From an uncultured Prevotellaceae bacterium (lineage in GTDB: Bacteria > Bacteroidota > Bacteroidia > Bacteroidales > Bacteroidaceae), in contig CAMHKU010000016.1 of assembly GCA_946185805.1 (NCBI GenBank), positions 1 through 37,480 on the forward strand: a DNA stretch of 37,480 bases, read 5' to 3'. Both the position numbers and the translations under genes were made by a program. Position 1 is the first letter of the stretch. Each line of letters opens with the position of its first letter. Shown here one piece after another: positions 15,259-23,607 of the stretch. The notes under the pieces are model-generated. The model saw only the letters and a list, made by a program, of their open reading frames with translations. It was not told the origin of the DNA and searched no databases.

Positions 15259-16758
15259 ATTACATATACTACTATACGGAAGTCGCTTCGCGGCATAGCC
15301 GCAGCGCTATTCACTAGCGTAGCAATTACTGGCGTAGCGCTCACTTCTTGTAGCGACTGGCTCGACGTGTCGCCGGAGACGGAGAAGAAAAAGAGCGAGA
15401 TGTTTGCCAATGCCACGGGGTTCCGCACCGTGCTCACCGGCGCCTATATCCGCATGAAGAGTACCGACCTCTATGGACGCGAGCTCGTGTGCGGCGTCAC
15501 CGAAGACATGGCGCTGCACTGGAACACCGCCGCCAACTCGCAGGGCTACTACCTCAATCGCTTCGACTATCGGGCGCAGACGGTAGAGACGACTATGGCT
15601 GCCATCTATAACAACCTCTACAAGGTCGTGGCCGACGTCAACGGACTCCTGGGGAGCATCGATAACGGCGTGCTCTCAACCACCGACTACAACCTGATCA
15701 AGGGCGAAGCTCTGGCGCTGCGCGCCTTCTGCCATTTCGACGTGCTGAGGCTCTTCGGCCCCATGCCCGCCGAGGTTAACGCCGCCACGGCTGCTGACGG
15801 TGCCGCCGAGGCTGCCACAGCCGCGTCTGCAGCCAGCGAAAAACTGCTGCCCTACGTCACTCAGGTGGTTAACCGCCCCAACGAGTTCCTGACCTACAGC
15901 GATTTCGTAGACCATCTGCTCAGCGACCTCGCCGAGGCCGAAACGCTCATGAAAGCGTCAGACCCCATCGTCAGCACATCAATCAGCGACCTCAACACCG
16001 CCTCCAAGCTGACCGACAATTTCTGGGGCTACCGGCAGACACGCATGAACTATTACGCCGTCTGTGCCCTGAAGGCCCGTGTGCTGCTGTGGATTGGTGA
16101 CAAGGAGCAGGCCCTGAGCTACGCCCGCCTCGTGGTCGACGCCCGCGACGCCGACGGCAATCCGATGTTCCGTCTGGGCACCCTCAACGACTGCACCAGC
16201 GGCGACAAGACCCTCTCGCCGGAACATATCTTCCAGCTCAAGGTAGACGACCTCTCGGCCACCCTCGGAGCCGCCACCGCCTTCCAGAAGACGCGCGCCA
16301 ACCTGGAGAGCCAGCTCTACAGCGCCGGCACCACCGACATCCGCTTTGTCAACATGTGGGACAACGTGTTTGACAGCTACTACTATGAGTACCACAACTA
16401 CTTCGTGAAATACCAACAGACGGCCTCCATGCCTGCGCTGTCGCAGAATGTCATTCCGCTGATACGCCTCTACGAGATGTATCTCATCATGCTGGAGTGC
16501 AGCCCACTGAGCGAGGCCGACGGCCTGTACCAGACGATGTGCGCCGCCCGCAATACCACCGCCGAGAAGATTACCACCGCCGACAAACTGAAGACGCTGC
16601 TGGCCAAGGAGTATAACCGCGAGTTCTACGGCGAGGGGCAGGCATTCTATGCCTACAAGCGGCTGGCAGCCCTGCGTATCTACTTCTCTACCACCAAGGG
16701 CGGCCCTGAGGTGTATGTCGTGCCACTGCCCATGCAGGAGGCGGTGTATAAGAACTAA
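15256..16758 (+). CDS. SusD/RagB-family lipoprotein
   Basis: 500 aa. A lipoprotein signal peptide ends in GVALTSCSDWLDVSPETEK, with the lipid-anchored cysteine at about residue 32, followed by the typical SusD N-terminal region. An alpha-helical TPR-like core includes LIKGEALALRAFCHFDVLRLFGPMP (about 151-175), the strongest SusD signature, and a C-terminal EYNREFYGEGQAFYAYKRL. It forms the surface lid over SusC. An alanine-rich stretch (AATAADGAAEAATAASAAS, about 175-193) follows the signature and may be low-complexity expansion. The signal-peptide codons contain a short repeat shared with an intergenic site at 5159-5175. Start ATG 15256 overlaps the heptamer array. Confidence 0.94.
   Translation: MITYTTIRKSLRGIAAALFTSVAITGVALTSCSDWLDVSPETEKKKSEMFANATGFRTVLTGAYIRMKSTDLYGRELVCGVTEDMALHWNTAANSQGYYLNRFDYRAQTVETTMAAIYNNLYKVVADVNGLLGSIDNGVLSTTDYNLIKGEALALRAFCHFDVLRLFGPMPAEVNAATAADGAAEAATAASAASEKLLPYVTQVVNRPNEFLTYSDFVDHLLSDLAEAETLMKASDPIVSTSISDLNTASKLTDNFWGYRQTRMNYYAVCALKARVLLWIGDKEQALSYARLVVDARDADGNPMFRLGTLNDCTSGDKTLSPEHIFQLKVDDLSATLGAATAFQKTRANLESQLYSAGTTDIRFVNMWDNVFDSYYYEYHNYFVKYQQTASMPALSQNVIPLIRLYEMYLIMLECSPLSEADGLYQTMCAARNTTAEKITTADKLKTLLAKEYNREFYGEGQAFYAYKRLAALRIYFSTTKGGPEVYVVPLPMQEAVYKN
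15307..15323 (-). repeat. 17-bp repeat copy in susD signal-peptide codons
   Basis: Exact reverse complement of 5159-5175. It encodes part of the hydrophobic core of the SusD signal peptide, and a similar imperfect ggcgtagcgctcac follows at 15331-15344. Confidence 0.65.
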
Positions 16759-16771
16759 ACCAGAAAGGATA

Positions 16772-17671
16772 ATGATCATGAATATAATCAAGAATTCACT
16801 GACGGGCTTAGCGCGTGGCACTTATCTGTTAGCACGCGGCACTTATCGCTTAGCACTTATCGCGTCGCTCAGCATGGTGGCCGTCGGCTGTGCTGAAGAC
16901 GAGGGGATGGTATTCAGCGACATAGCCCGCATACAGATGGGCAGTGCCGACGACTATACCTTCTCGTTTGTGTGGAGCAGTGCCGACGTGCAGCGCCAGA
17001 CCATCTATCTCCCCATCTCCGTCATCGGCGGCCCTACTGACGGCGACCGTCATGTGGAGGTGGAGCAGGTAGAGGAGTACGACGTTGTCTACACCAAAGA
17101 CCGGCTTAACTACGTCGTTGACTCCACGCTCACGCCGCGCACCGACCAGGCCGTGGCAGGCACCCACTACGTGGCCTTCAACAGCAGCGAGTATGCCTCG
17201 CTGCTCACCGTGCCCGCCGGCCGCGTGCAGTCATCGATAGGTATCATCCTGTTGCGCCATCCCTCGTTGGCTACTCAGAAGGTGAGGCTGCGCGTGCGCT
17301 TGAAGAGCAATGCCGACTTCGGCCCCGGCGAACACAAGTATCAGGAGCGCACCATCGTTATCTCCGACATGCTGGAGCGCCCGTCGGCATGGACCACGGA
17401 GTCATGGAACACGCTCTACCGCTCCTTTGGCGACTACAGTCGCACCAAACATCTGTTCATGATGCAGGTGGTGGGCGACAAGGTTGACGACGCATGGTTT
17501 GCACGCGCTCAGGACGCCTCCTTCCGCAACTACTGGAAGATGAAGTTCGTTGAGGCGCTCGCACTCTATAATGCCGACCCTGCCAACATTGCCGCCGGGC
17601 TGGCGCCCATGCGGGTAGACGAGACCGACCCTAACAGCGCGCTCATTAGTTTCCCCAGCGAACTGAATTAA
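16772..17671 (+). CDS. DUF4843-type lipoprotein of the sus-like operon
   Basis: 299 aa from ATG 16772 (16778 is also possible). The signal peptide ends MVAVGCAEDEG (cysteine about residue 37), so the product is a lipoprotein. The following part (DYTFSFVWSSADVQRQTIYLPISVIG) and the TDQAVAGTHYVAF segment match the DUF4843 family as I know it, a beta-rich protein encoded next to SusC/SusD. Its role is not established; it is probably a surface-exposed accessory to the transporter. The signal peptide contains LARGTYL-LARGTYR-LALIAS, made by 21-bp tandem units, which makes it long. It lies 13 bp after susD and 13 bp before the next gene, so one operon is likely. Confidence 0.8.
   Translation: MIMNIIKNSLTGLARGTYLLARGTYRLALIASLSMVAVGCAEDEGMVFSDIARIQMGSADDYTFSFVWSSADVQRQTIYLPISVIGGPTDGDRHVEVEQVEEYDVVYTKDRLNYVVDSTLTPRTDQAVAGTHYVAFNSSEYASLLTVPAGRVQSSIGIILLRHPSLATQKVRLRVRLKSNADFGPGEHKYQERTIVISDMLERPSAWTTESWNTLYRSFGDYSRTKHLFMMQVVGDKVDDAWFARAQDASFRNYWKMKFVEALALYNADPANIAAGLAPMRVDETDPNSALISFPSELN
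16808..16864 (+). repeat. 21-bp tandem units in signal-peptide codons of the DUF4843 gene
   Basis: Two 21-bp units (16808-16828, 16829-16849) and a shortened third (16850-16864), of the form ttagc-n-cg-n-ggcacttatc. They encode LARGTYL, LARGTYR and LALIA. The unit keeps the frame. Confidence 0.85.
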
Positions 17672-17684
17672 ACGATTGAGAGTT

Positions 17685-19226
17685 ATGATGCACAATATAT
17701 ATATAATATGTAGGCAGTCGGTAGCAGCCGTGTTTTCTGCAGCCCTGCCACTGACACTGGCGGCGTGTTATAGCGACGATGGAAACTATGACTACCGCCC
17801 GCCGCTCGACATCACCGTCAGCGGCATCGACGACGTGTATGAACTCACGCCCAACGGCGAGCATCTGCAGATTACCCCTCAGGTGACCCCCGCCGGCCGT
17901 GACTACACCTACTTCTGGACCATCACCCCCGCTACGGCCACCACGGCTGCGGCGGTAGACACCATCGGTCGTGAGCTGCGGCTCGACTATGCCGTCAACT
18001 TGCGCGTGGGTGCCTACAAGTTGCGCTTCTGTGCCACCGACCGCGCCACGGGCATCTTTGCTTATAAGGAATATCTCGTCAACGTTACTACCGACATGGC
18101 CACGGGCTGGTGGGTGCTCAAAGCCGTCGGCGACAGCACTGATATCGACTTCTTTGCTGCCGACAAGCAGAAGGCAGACATCATACACACCGCCAACGGG
18201 CGCCGCATGGCAGGCTCGCCGCTGGGACTGATGTACACGCCGTCGTTCTGGACCTTCAGCGAGGCACTGCTCGAGGATGAGCTGACCAGCGCCGTCTTTG
18301 TGGCCAGCAGTGGCGACGTGGTGGCACTCGACTACTTCACCGGCCAGATTCTGAGCCGTTACGAAGACCTGTTCATAGAGCTGCCGCCGCAGCGCCGTGT
18401 GCAGACCATGTTTGCAGGACCTTCCGACGTGCATGTCTGCATCGACGGCGTGGTCTACACCATGTTCAACTCGGCCTATAACAAGTATAAGCAGTTTGTG
18501 CTCAAGACGCTGGGTGACTATACGCTCTCGCCCTATAAGGTGAGCACACACATCACCCTGCCGCTGCTGTTCAACGACGACAACAGCTCGTTCTGCACAC
18601 TGAGCCGCAACTCGCCGGTCATTGACTATTTCAACGACCGCACAGGGGCATACTCGCCTACGAACATGGACATGAACCTACTCTTCATGGGCGGCAAGAC
18701 CGGCGCCAACGAGGGCGACGTGGCCCTGGCCTTGATGCAGCAGAAAGACGGTCAGCAGTACTGGCTCTACAACCTCAGGGGCAATCCCTCGTCGGTGGCC
18801 ATCAACCCTATCAACAGCCGCACGGCCCTGAAAGCCGACCTGCAGGTGCTGCAGGCGGAGCATCGCGCCCTGAACCAGAACAACAATATCATTTATTTCG
18901 TGAAAGACGGCCGACTGTGGTCGTGCAATCTCGACAGCCAGTCGGAACGCATGGAAGAGGTCACCATCGACAGCGGATGGGAGGTGAGCTACATGGAGTT
19001 CGTCAAATACGATCCCTACGGACTCAACGACCTGTGGTTTGACTATCTGCTCATAGCTACCCATCGCGACGGCCGTTACCGCCTACAGCTCCACCCGCTG
19101 AATGCCGGTCGTGTGCAGCCTGCCGAGAAAACGTTCGAAGGCACCGGCCGTGTACACCGTGCCTGCTATATGAACCAGGTGCATACCACCTACGGCAGCT
19201 ACGTCTATACGTCAACGTTATTCTAA
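17685..19226 (+). CDS. PKD-like family lipoprotein of the sus-like operon
   Basis: 513 aa from ATG 17685. A signal peptide ends LTLAACYSDDGNYDYRP; the CY-DDGNYDY start after the lipobox is typical of the PKD-like lipoproteins encoded after SusC/SusD/DUF4843. The first part (about 40-140) is an immunoglobulin/PKD-like beta domain (DITVSGIDDVYEL, YTYFWTITP). The remainder, rich in WWVLKAV, YYWLYNLRG-like and SFDYLLIATH-like strands, suggests a beta-propeller-like ligand-binding domain, which is inference. It is probably a surface lipoprotein binding the transported ligand. A TTG start at 17676 is possible but less likely than the ATG pair at 17685/17688. Confidence 0.82.
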   Translation: MMHNIYIICRQSVAAVFSAALPLTLAACYSDDGNYDYRPPLDITVSGIDDVYELTPNGEHLQITPQVTPAGRDYTYFWTITPATATTAAAVDTIGRELRLDYAVNLRVGAYKLRFCATDRATGIFAYKEYLVNVTTDMATGWWVLKAVGDSTDIDFFAADKQKADIIHTANGRRMAGSPLGLMYTPSFWTFSEALLEDELTSAVFVASSGDVVALDYFTGQILSRYEDLFIELPPQRRVQTMFAGPSDVHVCIDGVVYTMFNSAYNKYKQFVLKTLGDYTLSPYKVSTHITLPLLFNDDNSSFCTLSRNSPVIDYFNDRTGAYSPTNMDMNLLFMGGKTGANEGDVALALMQQKDGQQYWLYNLRGNPSSVAINPINSRTALKADLQVLQAEHRALNQNNNIIYFVKDGRLWSCNLDSQSERMEEVTIDSGWEVSYMEFVKYDPYGLNDLWFDYLLIATHRDGRYRLQLHPLNAGRVQPAEKTFEGTGRVHRACYMNQVHTTYGSYVYTSTLF

Positions 19227-19253
19227 CGCAAATCTTCAATCTTCAATAATAAG

Positions 19254-20447
19254 ATGAAAAAAACATTTCTGACAATCAGCCTGACGATGGCGTCGCTGAT
19301 GAGCTATTCTGCCAGTGAGCCTGAAACGCTGGCCATGACCGGCGATACGTCCGACACGCTGGCCATGCTCGGCGGCACCACTGCCGATGCGCCGTTGCTG
19401 AGGCTGTGGGAGCAGCAGGCAGCCCCCGTCCGCCTGCATGCCTGGGCCTATCAGACGGTACGCGGCGGACAGACGGTGGCAATAGCCCCCTTCAAGGCCG
19501 AGCGCCGACAGTTGCAGCAACTGGCCCTGCAACTGCAGCCCCGTCTTCAGGGCGACACGCCCTTTGCGCGCCTGATGCGGCTGAAGATAGATGCCGAGTT
19601 GCTGGCCTCAGCCCTCTGCTACGTACAAAACCACTACGGTTCTGCCGACAGCATCAAGCTGACGCAGGAGGAGGAGTGCCGTGCCGACGAGGTGTTCCAG
19701 AACGGCGACCTGTTGCGACTGCCCTTTGCTGCCGACATGCTCGTGGCATACGTCAACCATAAGGCGGCTAAGACTCCCATCACCCATCAGCCATCAGCCA
19801 TCACCCCCTATTCACCCGATACTATCGACTACGCAGCCAGGGCCGCACTGCTCACGACGGCGCCGCTGCAGGCGGTCTATCTCTGCGAGATGGCCCGGCG
19901 GCAGCACTACTATGAGAAATATCTGCTGGTGCGTCAGGCCATGGCCGACTCACTGCTGACGCCGGCGGTCGTAGCTGAACTGCAGGCGGTGGAGCAAGAG
20001 CTGGCATGGTCGAAACCCGGCCAGCAAGCTATCGACTTCAAGGGTGAGACGCTCGACGGCGGCGAACTGAGCCTGAGTCAGCTCAAAGGCAAGGTGGTGG
20101 TCATCGACGCCTGGGCCACATGGTGTGCACCCTGTCTGCGACTGATGCCGGCGGTGAAGGAGTTGGAGCGCGAGCTGAACAGCCCCGACCTCGTGTTTCT
20201 CAGCGTGTGCATAGGCGTGTCGGTAGAGAAAGACTTGTGGCACAAGCTTTGCGCTAAGCATGACCTTCATGACAATGTCATCTTTGCCGATGGCTGGACA
20301 CGGGGCTTTGCGCGCGACTACCACATCACGGGCGTACCACGCTTTATGATTATAGACAGGCTGGGGCGCGTAGCGTCATACGCAGCGCCCTCGCCTAAAT
20401 ATGCAGCCCTGAAGACGCTGATAGAAAATACTCTGAAAATATATTAA
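19254..20447 (+). CDS. TlpA/ResA-like thioredoxin-fold lipoprotein or periplasmic protein
   Basis: 397 aa. The N-terminal hydrophobic signal (MKKTFLTISLTMASLMSYSAS) lacks a clear lipobox. An alpha-helical N-terminal domain (about 25-250) is followed by a thioredoxin domain (about 258-390) with FKGETLDGGELSLSQLKGKVVVIDAWATWC and the redox pair C291-A-P-C294. A cis-proline-like GVPRFMIID follows. It should reduce or oxidise disulfides in the periplasm. It closes the SusC-SusD-DUF4843-PKD operon, a combination I have seen in Bacteroidales but whose substrate I cannot name. Residues about 175-184 (PITHQPSAITP) come from a heptamer array. Confidence 0.88.
   Translation: MKKTFLTISLTMASLMSYSASEPETLAMTGDTSDTLAMLGGTTADAPLLRLWEQQAAPVRLHAWAYQTVRGGQTVAIAPFKAERRQLQQLALQLQPRLQGDTPFARLMRLKIDAELLASALCYVQNHYGSADSIKLTQEEECRADEVFQNGDLLRLPFAADMLVAYVNHKAAKTPITHQPSAITPYSPDTIDYAARAALLTTAPLQAVYLCEMARRQHYYEKYLLVRQAMADSLLTPAVVAELQAVEQELAWSKPGQQAIDFKGETLDGGELSLSQLKGKVVVIDAWATWCAPCLRLMPAVKELERELNSPDLVFLSVCIGVSVEKDLWHKLCAKHDLHDNVIFADGWTRGFARDYHITGVPRFMIIDRLGRVASYAAPSPKYAALKTLIENTLKIY
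19778..19805 (+). repeat. catcacc/catcagc heptamer array inside the thioredoxin gene
   Basis: Four units: catcacc, catcagc, catcagc, catcacc. It is the reverse complement of the ggtgatg family in the stop-free direction, lying in the linker-like region of the helical domain. Confidence 0.85.
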
Positions 20448-20472
20448 TCCTAATTTTTTAACCATTTAGCTT

Positions 20473-22899
20473 ATGAGAACAAGACATTTACTCCTTTCGC
20501 TGGCGCTGACGCTGGTGGGTAGCGCTTCGGCATGGGCCGACGTGGAAATCAATGAGACGAACTTCCCCGACGAGAATTTCCGTCTGTATCTGCTTGACCA
20601 GGAGTGGGGCGCCGATTTCACCATTACCGACGCAGAGATAGCCGAAATCACGTCGCTGGCCGTCAACTCCAAGAAGATTGAGAGCCTCAAGGGTATTGAG
20701 TATTTCACGGCCCTGAAATCGCTGGTATGCAACAGCAACTACAACCTGACGGAGATTGACGTAACAGGCCTCACGGCTCTGGAAACCCTCAACTGCAGCG
20801 GCTGTAAGCTCGCTTCGCTCGACGTGAGCCGCCTGCAAGCACTCAAAGATCTGAACTGTAGCAGCAACAGCGCCATAGCCGAACTGAACGTTACTCAGAA
20901 CACAGCGCTGACACGACTGAACTGCAGCTCCACGTCGCTGACGTCGCTCGACGTGACCAAGAACACCGAGCTCGACACGCTCATCTGCAACTCGCTGTCG
21001 AAACTGACCGAGGCCTTCGACCTGTCGAACAACAAGAAACTGCTGTATCTGTCGTATAACTACGGCTATGCGCCCGTTGACCCGTCGAAGAATACAGAAC
21101 TGCAGTATCTGAGCCTGACGCGCAACACGACCTACACACAGCTCGACCTGAGTGGCCTGACGAAGCTTGAGACACTCAACGTGAGCAGCTGTTCGGCACT
21201 GACTGACCTGAACATCGACGGCTGCCAGGGCCTGAAGTCGCTCAACATTGCCAGTACTAAGATTGCCACGCCCGACTTCTCGAAGCTGTCGGCACTGGAG
21301 TCGCTCACCTGCGGCAGCGCCGCCCTGCAGCAGCTCGACGTCACCAAGAACAGCGCCCTGAAGACGCTCAGCGTGACCAACACCGGACTGACGGAGCTGG
21401 ACCTCTCGGGCAACCTCCTGCTGGAGACGCTGACCTGCAGCAGCAACAAGCTCACGGGGCTCGACCTGAGCAAGAACACGGCGCTGAAGAGCGTCACCTG
21501 CAAGGGCAACGGACTCAAGGGCAGGTCGATGACGCAGCTCATAGAGAACCTGCCTACGGTGGAGAACGGTATACTCGTGGCCACACACTTCGCATCGGAG
21601 ACTAACGTGGTGAACACCACACAGGTGGCTGCCGCCAAAGCTAAGGGCTGGACAGTGAAGCAAACCGATATGTGGGGCGACATGGTCGACGAGAAGGGCG
21701 TAGCCACCAAGGATGATATAGAAATCAACGAGACGAACTTCCCCGACGAGCAGCTGCGCGCCTTCCTGCTGGCACAGGAGTATGGCGAGGACTTCAAGAT
21801 CAGCGACGACGAGATCTACGACATCACCGTGCTGAACATGGCCTATAAGGGAATAGCCGACCTGACGGGCATCGGCAATTTCACCGAGTTGAAGGAGCTC
21901 AACGTCAGCAGCAACAGCAAGTTGACCGCCATCGACCTGAGCAAGAACACCAAGCTCAACATCCTCAACATCAATTATAACAACCAGATTCAGACCCTCG
22001 ACCTGACGGCCAACAACAAGCTGACGTCGCTCAGTGCCAACTCATGCACGGCCCTGCTGCAGCTTGACTTGCAGAAGCAGATGTCGCTGGAGACGCTCAA
22101 CTTCACCGGTTCTAAGGCCGAGACGCTGAACCTGGCTACATGCTACTCGCTGAAGTCGCTCAACCTGAGCAACAACCGGGTCATCACCACCATCGACCTG
22201 GCCAACAACGCCAGCCTGGAGACGCTCAACCTGAGCAGCTGTACAGAGATGGCCACGCTCGACCTCACGGCCAACACCCAGCTGAAGTCGCTCAACATCT
22301 ATAACACCAAGATTTCAGACCTCAACATGGCTATTCTGACCAAGCTCGAGTCGCTGACCTGCGGCGGCACGGTGTCGGCACTGACAGCGCTCGACCTGAG
22401 CCAGAACACCGCGCTGAAGTCGCTCTCTGTCACCTATAGCGGCCTGACGTCGCTCGACCTCTCGGCACTCACAGCCTTGGAGACGCTCACTGTGAGCAAC
22501 AACAAGTGGGAGCAGCTCGACCTGAGCAAGAACACCGCGCTGAAGAGCATTACCTGCAAGACCTGCGGACTGAAGGACGAGGCCATGGACAACTTCATCA
22601 GCCAGCTGCCCACGGTGGAGGAGGGCAAGCTCGTGGCCCTGCACGAGAATGCTGAGACCAATGTGATGACCACCACTCAGGTGGAGGCTGCCAAGGCTAA
22701 GGGCTGGACAACCTACATGACCGACGTGTGGGGCGACATGACCGAATACAAAGGCTCAGAGCCTGTGGGCGTGGCCAGCGTGAAGGCCGCCACCGAGGCA
22801 GCCGGTGCCTACTACACCATCGACGGCCGTCAGCTGCCCGCAGAGCCTGTAAGCAAAGGCATTTACGTGGTTAAGGGGCGCAAGATGATCAGGAAGTAA
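20473..22899 (+). CDS. Secreted leucine-rich-repeat protein with internal duplication
   Basis: 808 aa. A signal peptide (about 1-23) is followed by two homologous halves. Each starts VEINETNFPDE or IEINETNFPDE, continues as LRRs of about 22 residues (LTSLDVTKNTELDTL type), and ends with an AKAKGWT...DVWGDM block (about residues 395-405 and 745-755). The first half spans about 25-410, the second about 416-760. The protein ends AYYTIDGRQLPAEPVSKGIYVVKGRKMIRK when read around the last 30 residues, a short C-terminal module also present on the pectate lyase here and possibly a sorting or anchoring tail. The role is probably adhesion or surface binding. It begins 25 bp after the thioredoxin gene, so it may be read from the same operon; a strong terminator follows. 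Confidence 0.88.
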   Translation: MRTRHLLLSLALTLVGSASAWADVEINETNFPDENFRLYLLDQEWGADFTITDAEIAEITSLAVNSKKIESLKGIEYFTALKSLVCNSNYNLTEIDVTGLTALETLNCSGCKLASLDVSRLQALKDLNCSSNSAIAELNVTQNTALTRLNCSSTSLTSLDVTKNTELDTLICNSLSKLTEAFDLSNNKKLLYLSYNYGYAPVDPSKNTELQYLSLTRNTTYTQLDLSGLTKLETLNVSSCSALTDLNIDGCQGLKSLNIASTKIATPDFSKLSALESLTCGSAALQQLDVTKNSALKTLSVTNTGLTELDLSGNLLLETLTCSSNKLTGLDLSKNTALKSVTCKGNGLKGRSMTQLIENLPTVENGILVATHFASETNVVNTTQVAAAKAKGWTVKQTDMWGDMVDEKGVATKDDIEINETNFPDEQLRAFLLAQEYGEDFKISDDEIYDITVLNMAYKGIADLTGIGNFTELKELNVSSNSKLTAIDLSKNTKLNILNINYNNQIQTLDLTANNKLTSLSANSCTALLQLDLQKQMSLETLNFTGSKAETLNLATCYSLKSLNLSNNRVITTIDLANNASLETLNLSSCTEMATLDLTANTQLKSLNIYNTKISDLNMAILTKLESLTCGGTVSALTALDLSQNTALKSLSVTYSGLTSLDLSALTALETLTVSNNKWEQLDLSKNTALKSITCKTCGLKDEAMDNFISQLPTVEEGKLVALHENAETNVMTTTQVEAAKAKGWTTYMTDVWGDMTEYKGSEPVGVASVKAATEAAGAYYTIDGRQLPAEPVSKGIYVVKGRKMIRK

Positions 22900-22927
22900 A
22901 GGGACGATAGCCCACTAACAGGGGACA

Positions 22928-22975
22928 GACAATAAAGAAAAGGGAACAGTGCGCTGTTCCCTTTTCTTTATTGTC
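22928..22975. terminator. Perfect 22-bp hairpin, bidirectional terminator
   Basis: The left arm 22928-22949 and right arm 22954-22975 are exact reverse complements around the loop tgcg. An A-rich left side and T-rich right side make it look like an intrinsic terminator in both directions. It sits between the LRR gene (+) and the phosphatase gene (-), both ending toward it. Confidence 0.9.
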
Positions 22976-23027
22976 GTAAACATGCCAAAGTCTATGACCC
23001 AAGTTTTCGTAACGGACGAAGAGCGGT

Positions 23028-23561
23028 TTACGTCAGGTTAATCTTGATGATGCCGCCGTAGGGGGTGAGGTGGTCCCAAGCTGTTTCCAGAGTGTAAAGC
23101 CCGCCGTAGATGGCAGCGCAGCCTAACACGCCGCCGTGGGCGAAAATGGCTACGCGCCTATAAGGCTGGCGCCGCAGCTCGTCAAGAAATGCGCTCACCC
23201 GCGCCAGCTGCTCTGTAAAGCTCTCGCCGCCGGGGGTGGGCAGGTGGAGGTAGTCGCCATACCACTGCTGCAGGTAGGGGTCGCTGATGTCGTCGTAGCG
23301 CTGCATCTCCCACTGCCCCATGTTCATCTCTTTCAGGCGGCTGTCGAGCACGGGGCGCGCATAGCCGCAGAAGGCTGCCAGCAGGCGCGCACGCGTCAGC
23401 GGCGAACTGTACACGCGGTCGAAGGGCTCATACTGCTGCAGTTCACGTTTCGTCGTAGCAGCCTCCTGGGCGAAAGTGGCCGCCACGGGCACGTCGGTCT
23501 GGCCATAGCACGTGCCCGAGGGCACGTCAACGCTCGTATGTCTGACCAGAACCACCTCCAC
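23028..23561 (-). CDS. cobC: Histidine phosphatase, probable alpha-ribazole phosphatase (CobC-like)
   Basis: 177 aa, the size of bacterial CobC. The phosphoglycerate-mutase-type RHT motif with catalytic histidine is at residues 7-9 (MEVVLVRHTSVD), followed by GTCYGQTDVPVA, typical of CobC, then YSSPLTRAR, EMNMGQWE with the acid residue, and FAHGGVLG with the second histidine. CobC removes the phosphate from alpha-ribazole phosphate in the cobalamin lower-ligand branch. cobQ and cobD are 13 kb away, so the link is by pathway, not operon. Another broad-specificity phosphatase role is possible. It follows the sensor gene by 46 bp on the same strand. Confidence 0.75.
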   Translation of the reverse strand: MEVVLVRHTSVDVPSGTCYGQTDVPVAATFAQEAATTKRELQQYEPFDRVYSSPLTRARLLAAFCGYARPVLDSRLKEMNMGQWEMQRYDDISDPYLQQWYGDYLHLPTPGGESFTEQLARVSAFLDELRRQPYRRVAIFAHGGVLGCAAIYGGLYTLETAWDHLTPYGGIIKINLT

Positions 23562-23570
23562 CTTTTTAAC

Positions 23571-23607
23571 TCTTTAATTTTTTAATTCTTTAATTTTTAA
23601 ATTTTCA
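23571..23607 (-). repeat. AT-rich tttaatt array between sensor and phosphatase genes
   Basis: Repeated tctttaatttttt / tttaatt units of 7-8 bp fill most of the 46-bp gap. On the minus strand they read aattaaa and carry TAA. Confidence 0.6.
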
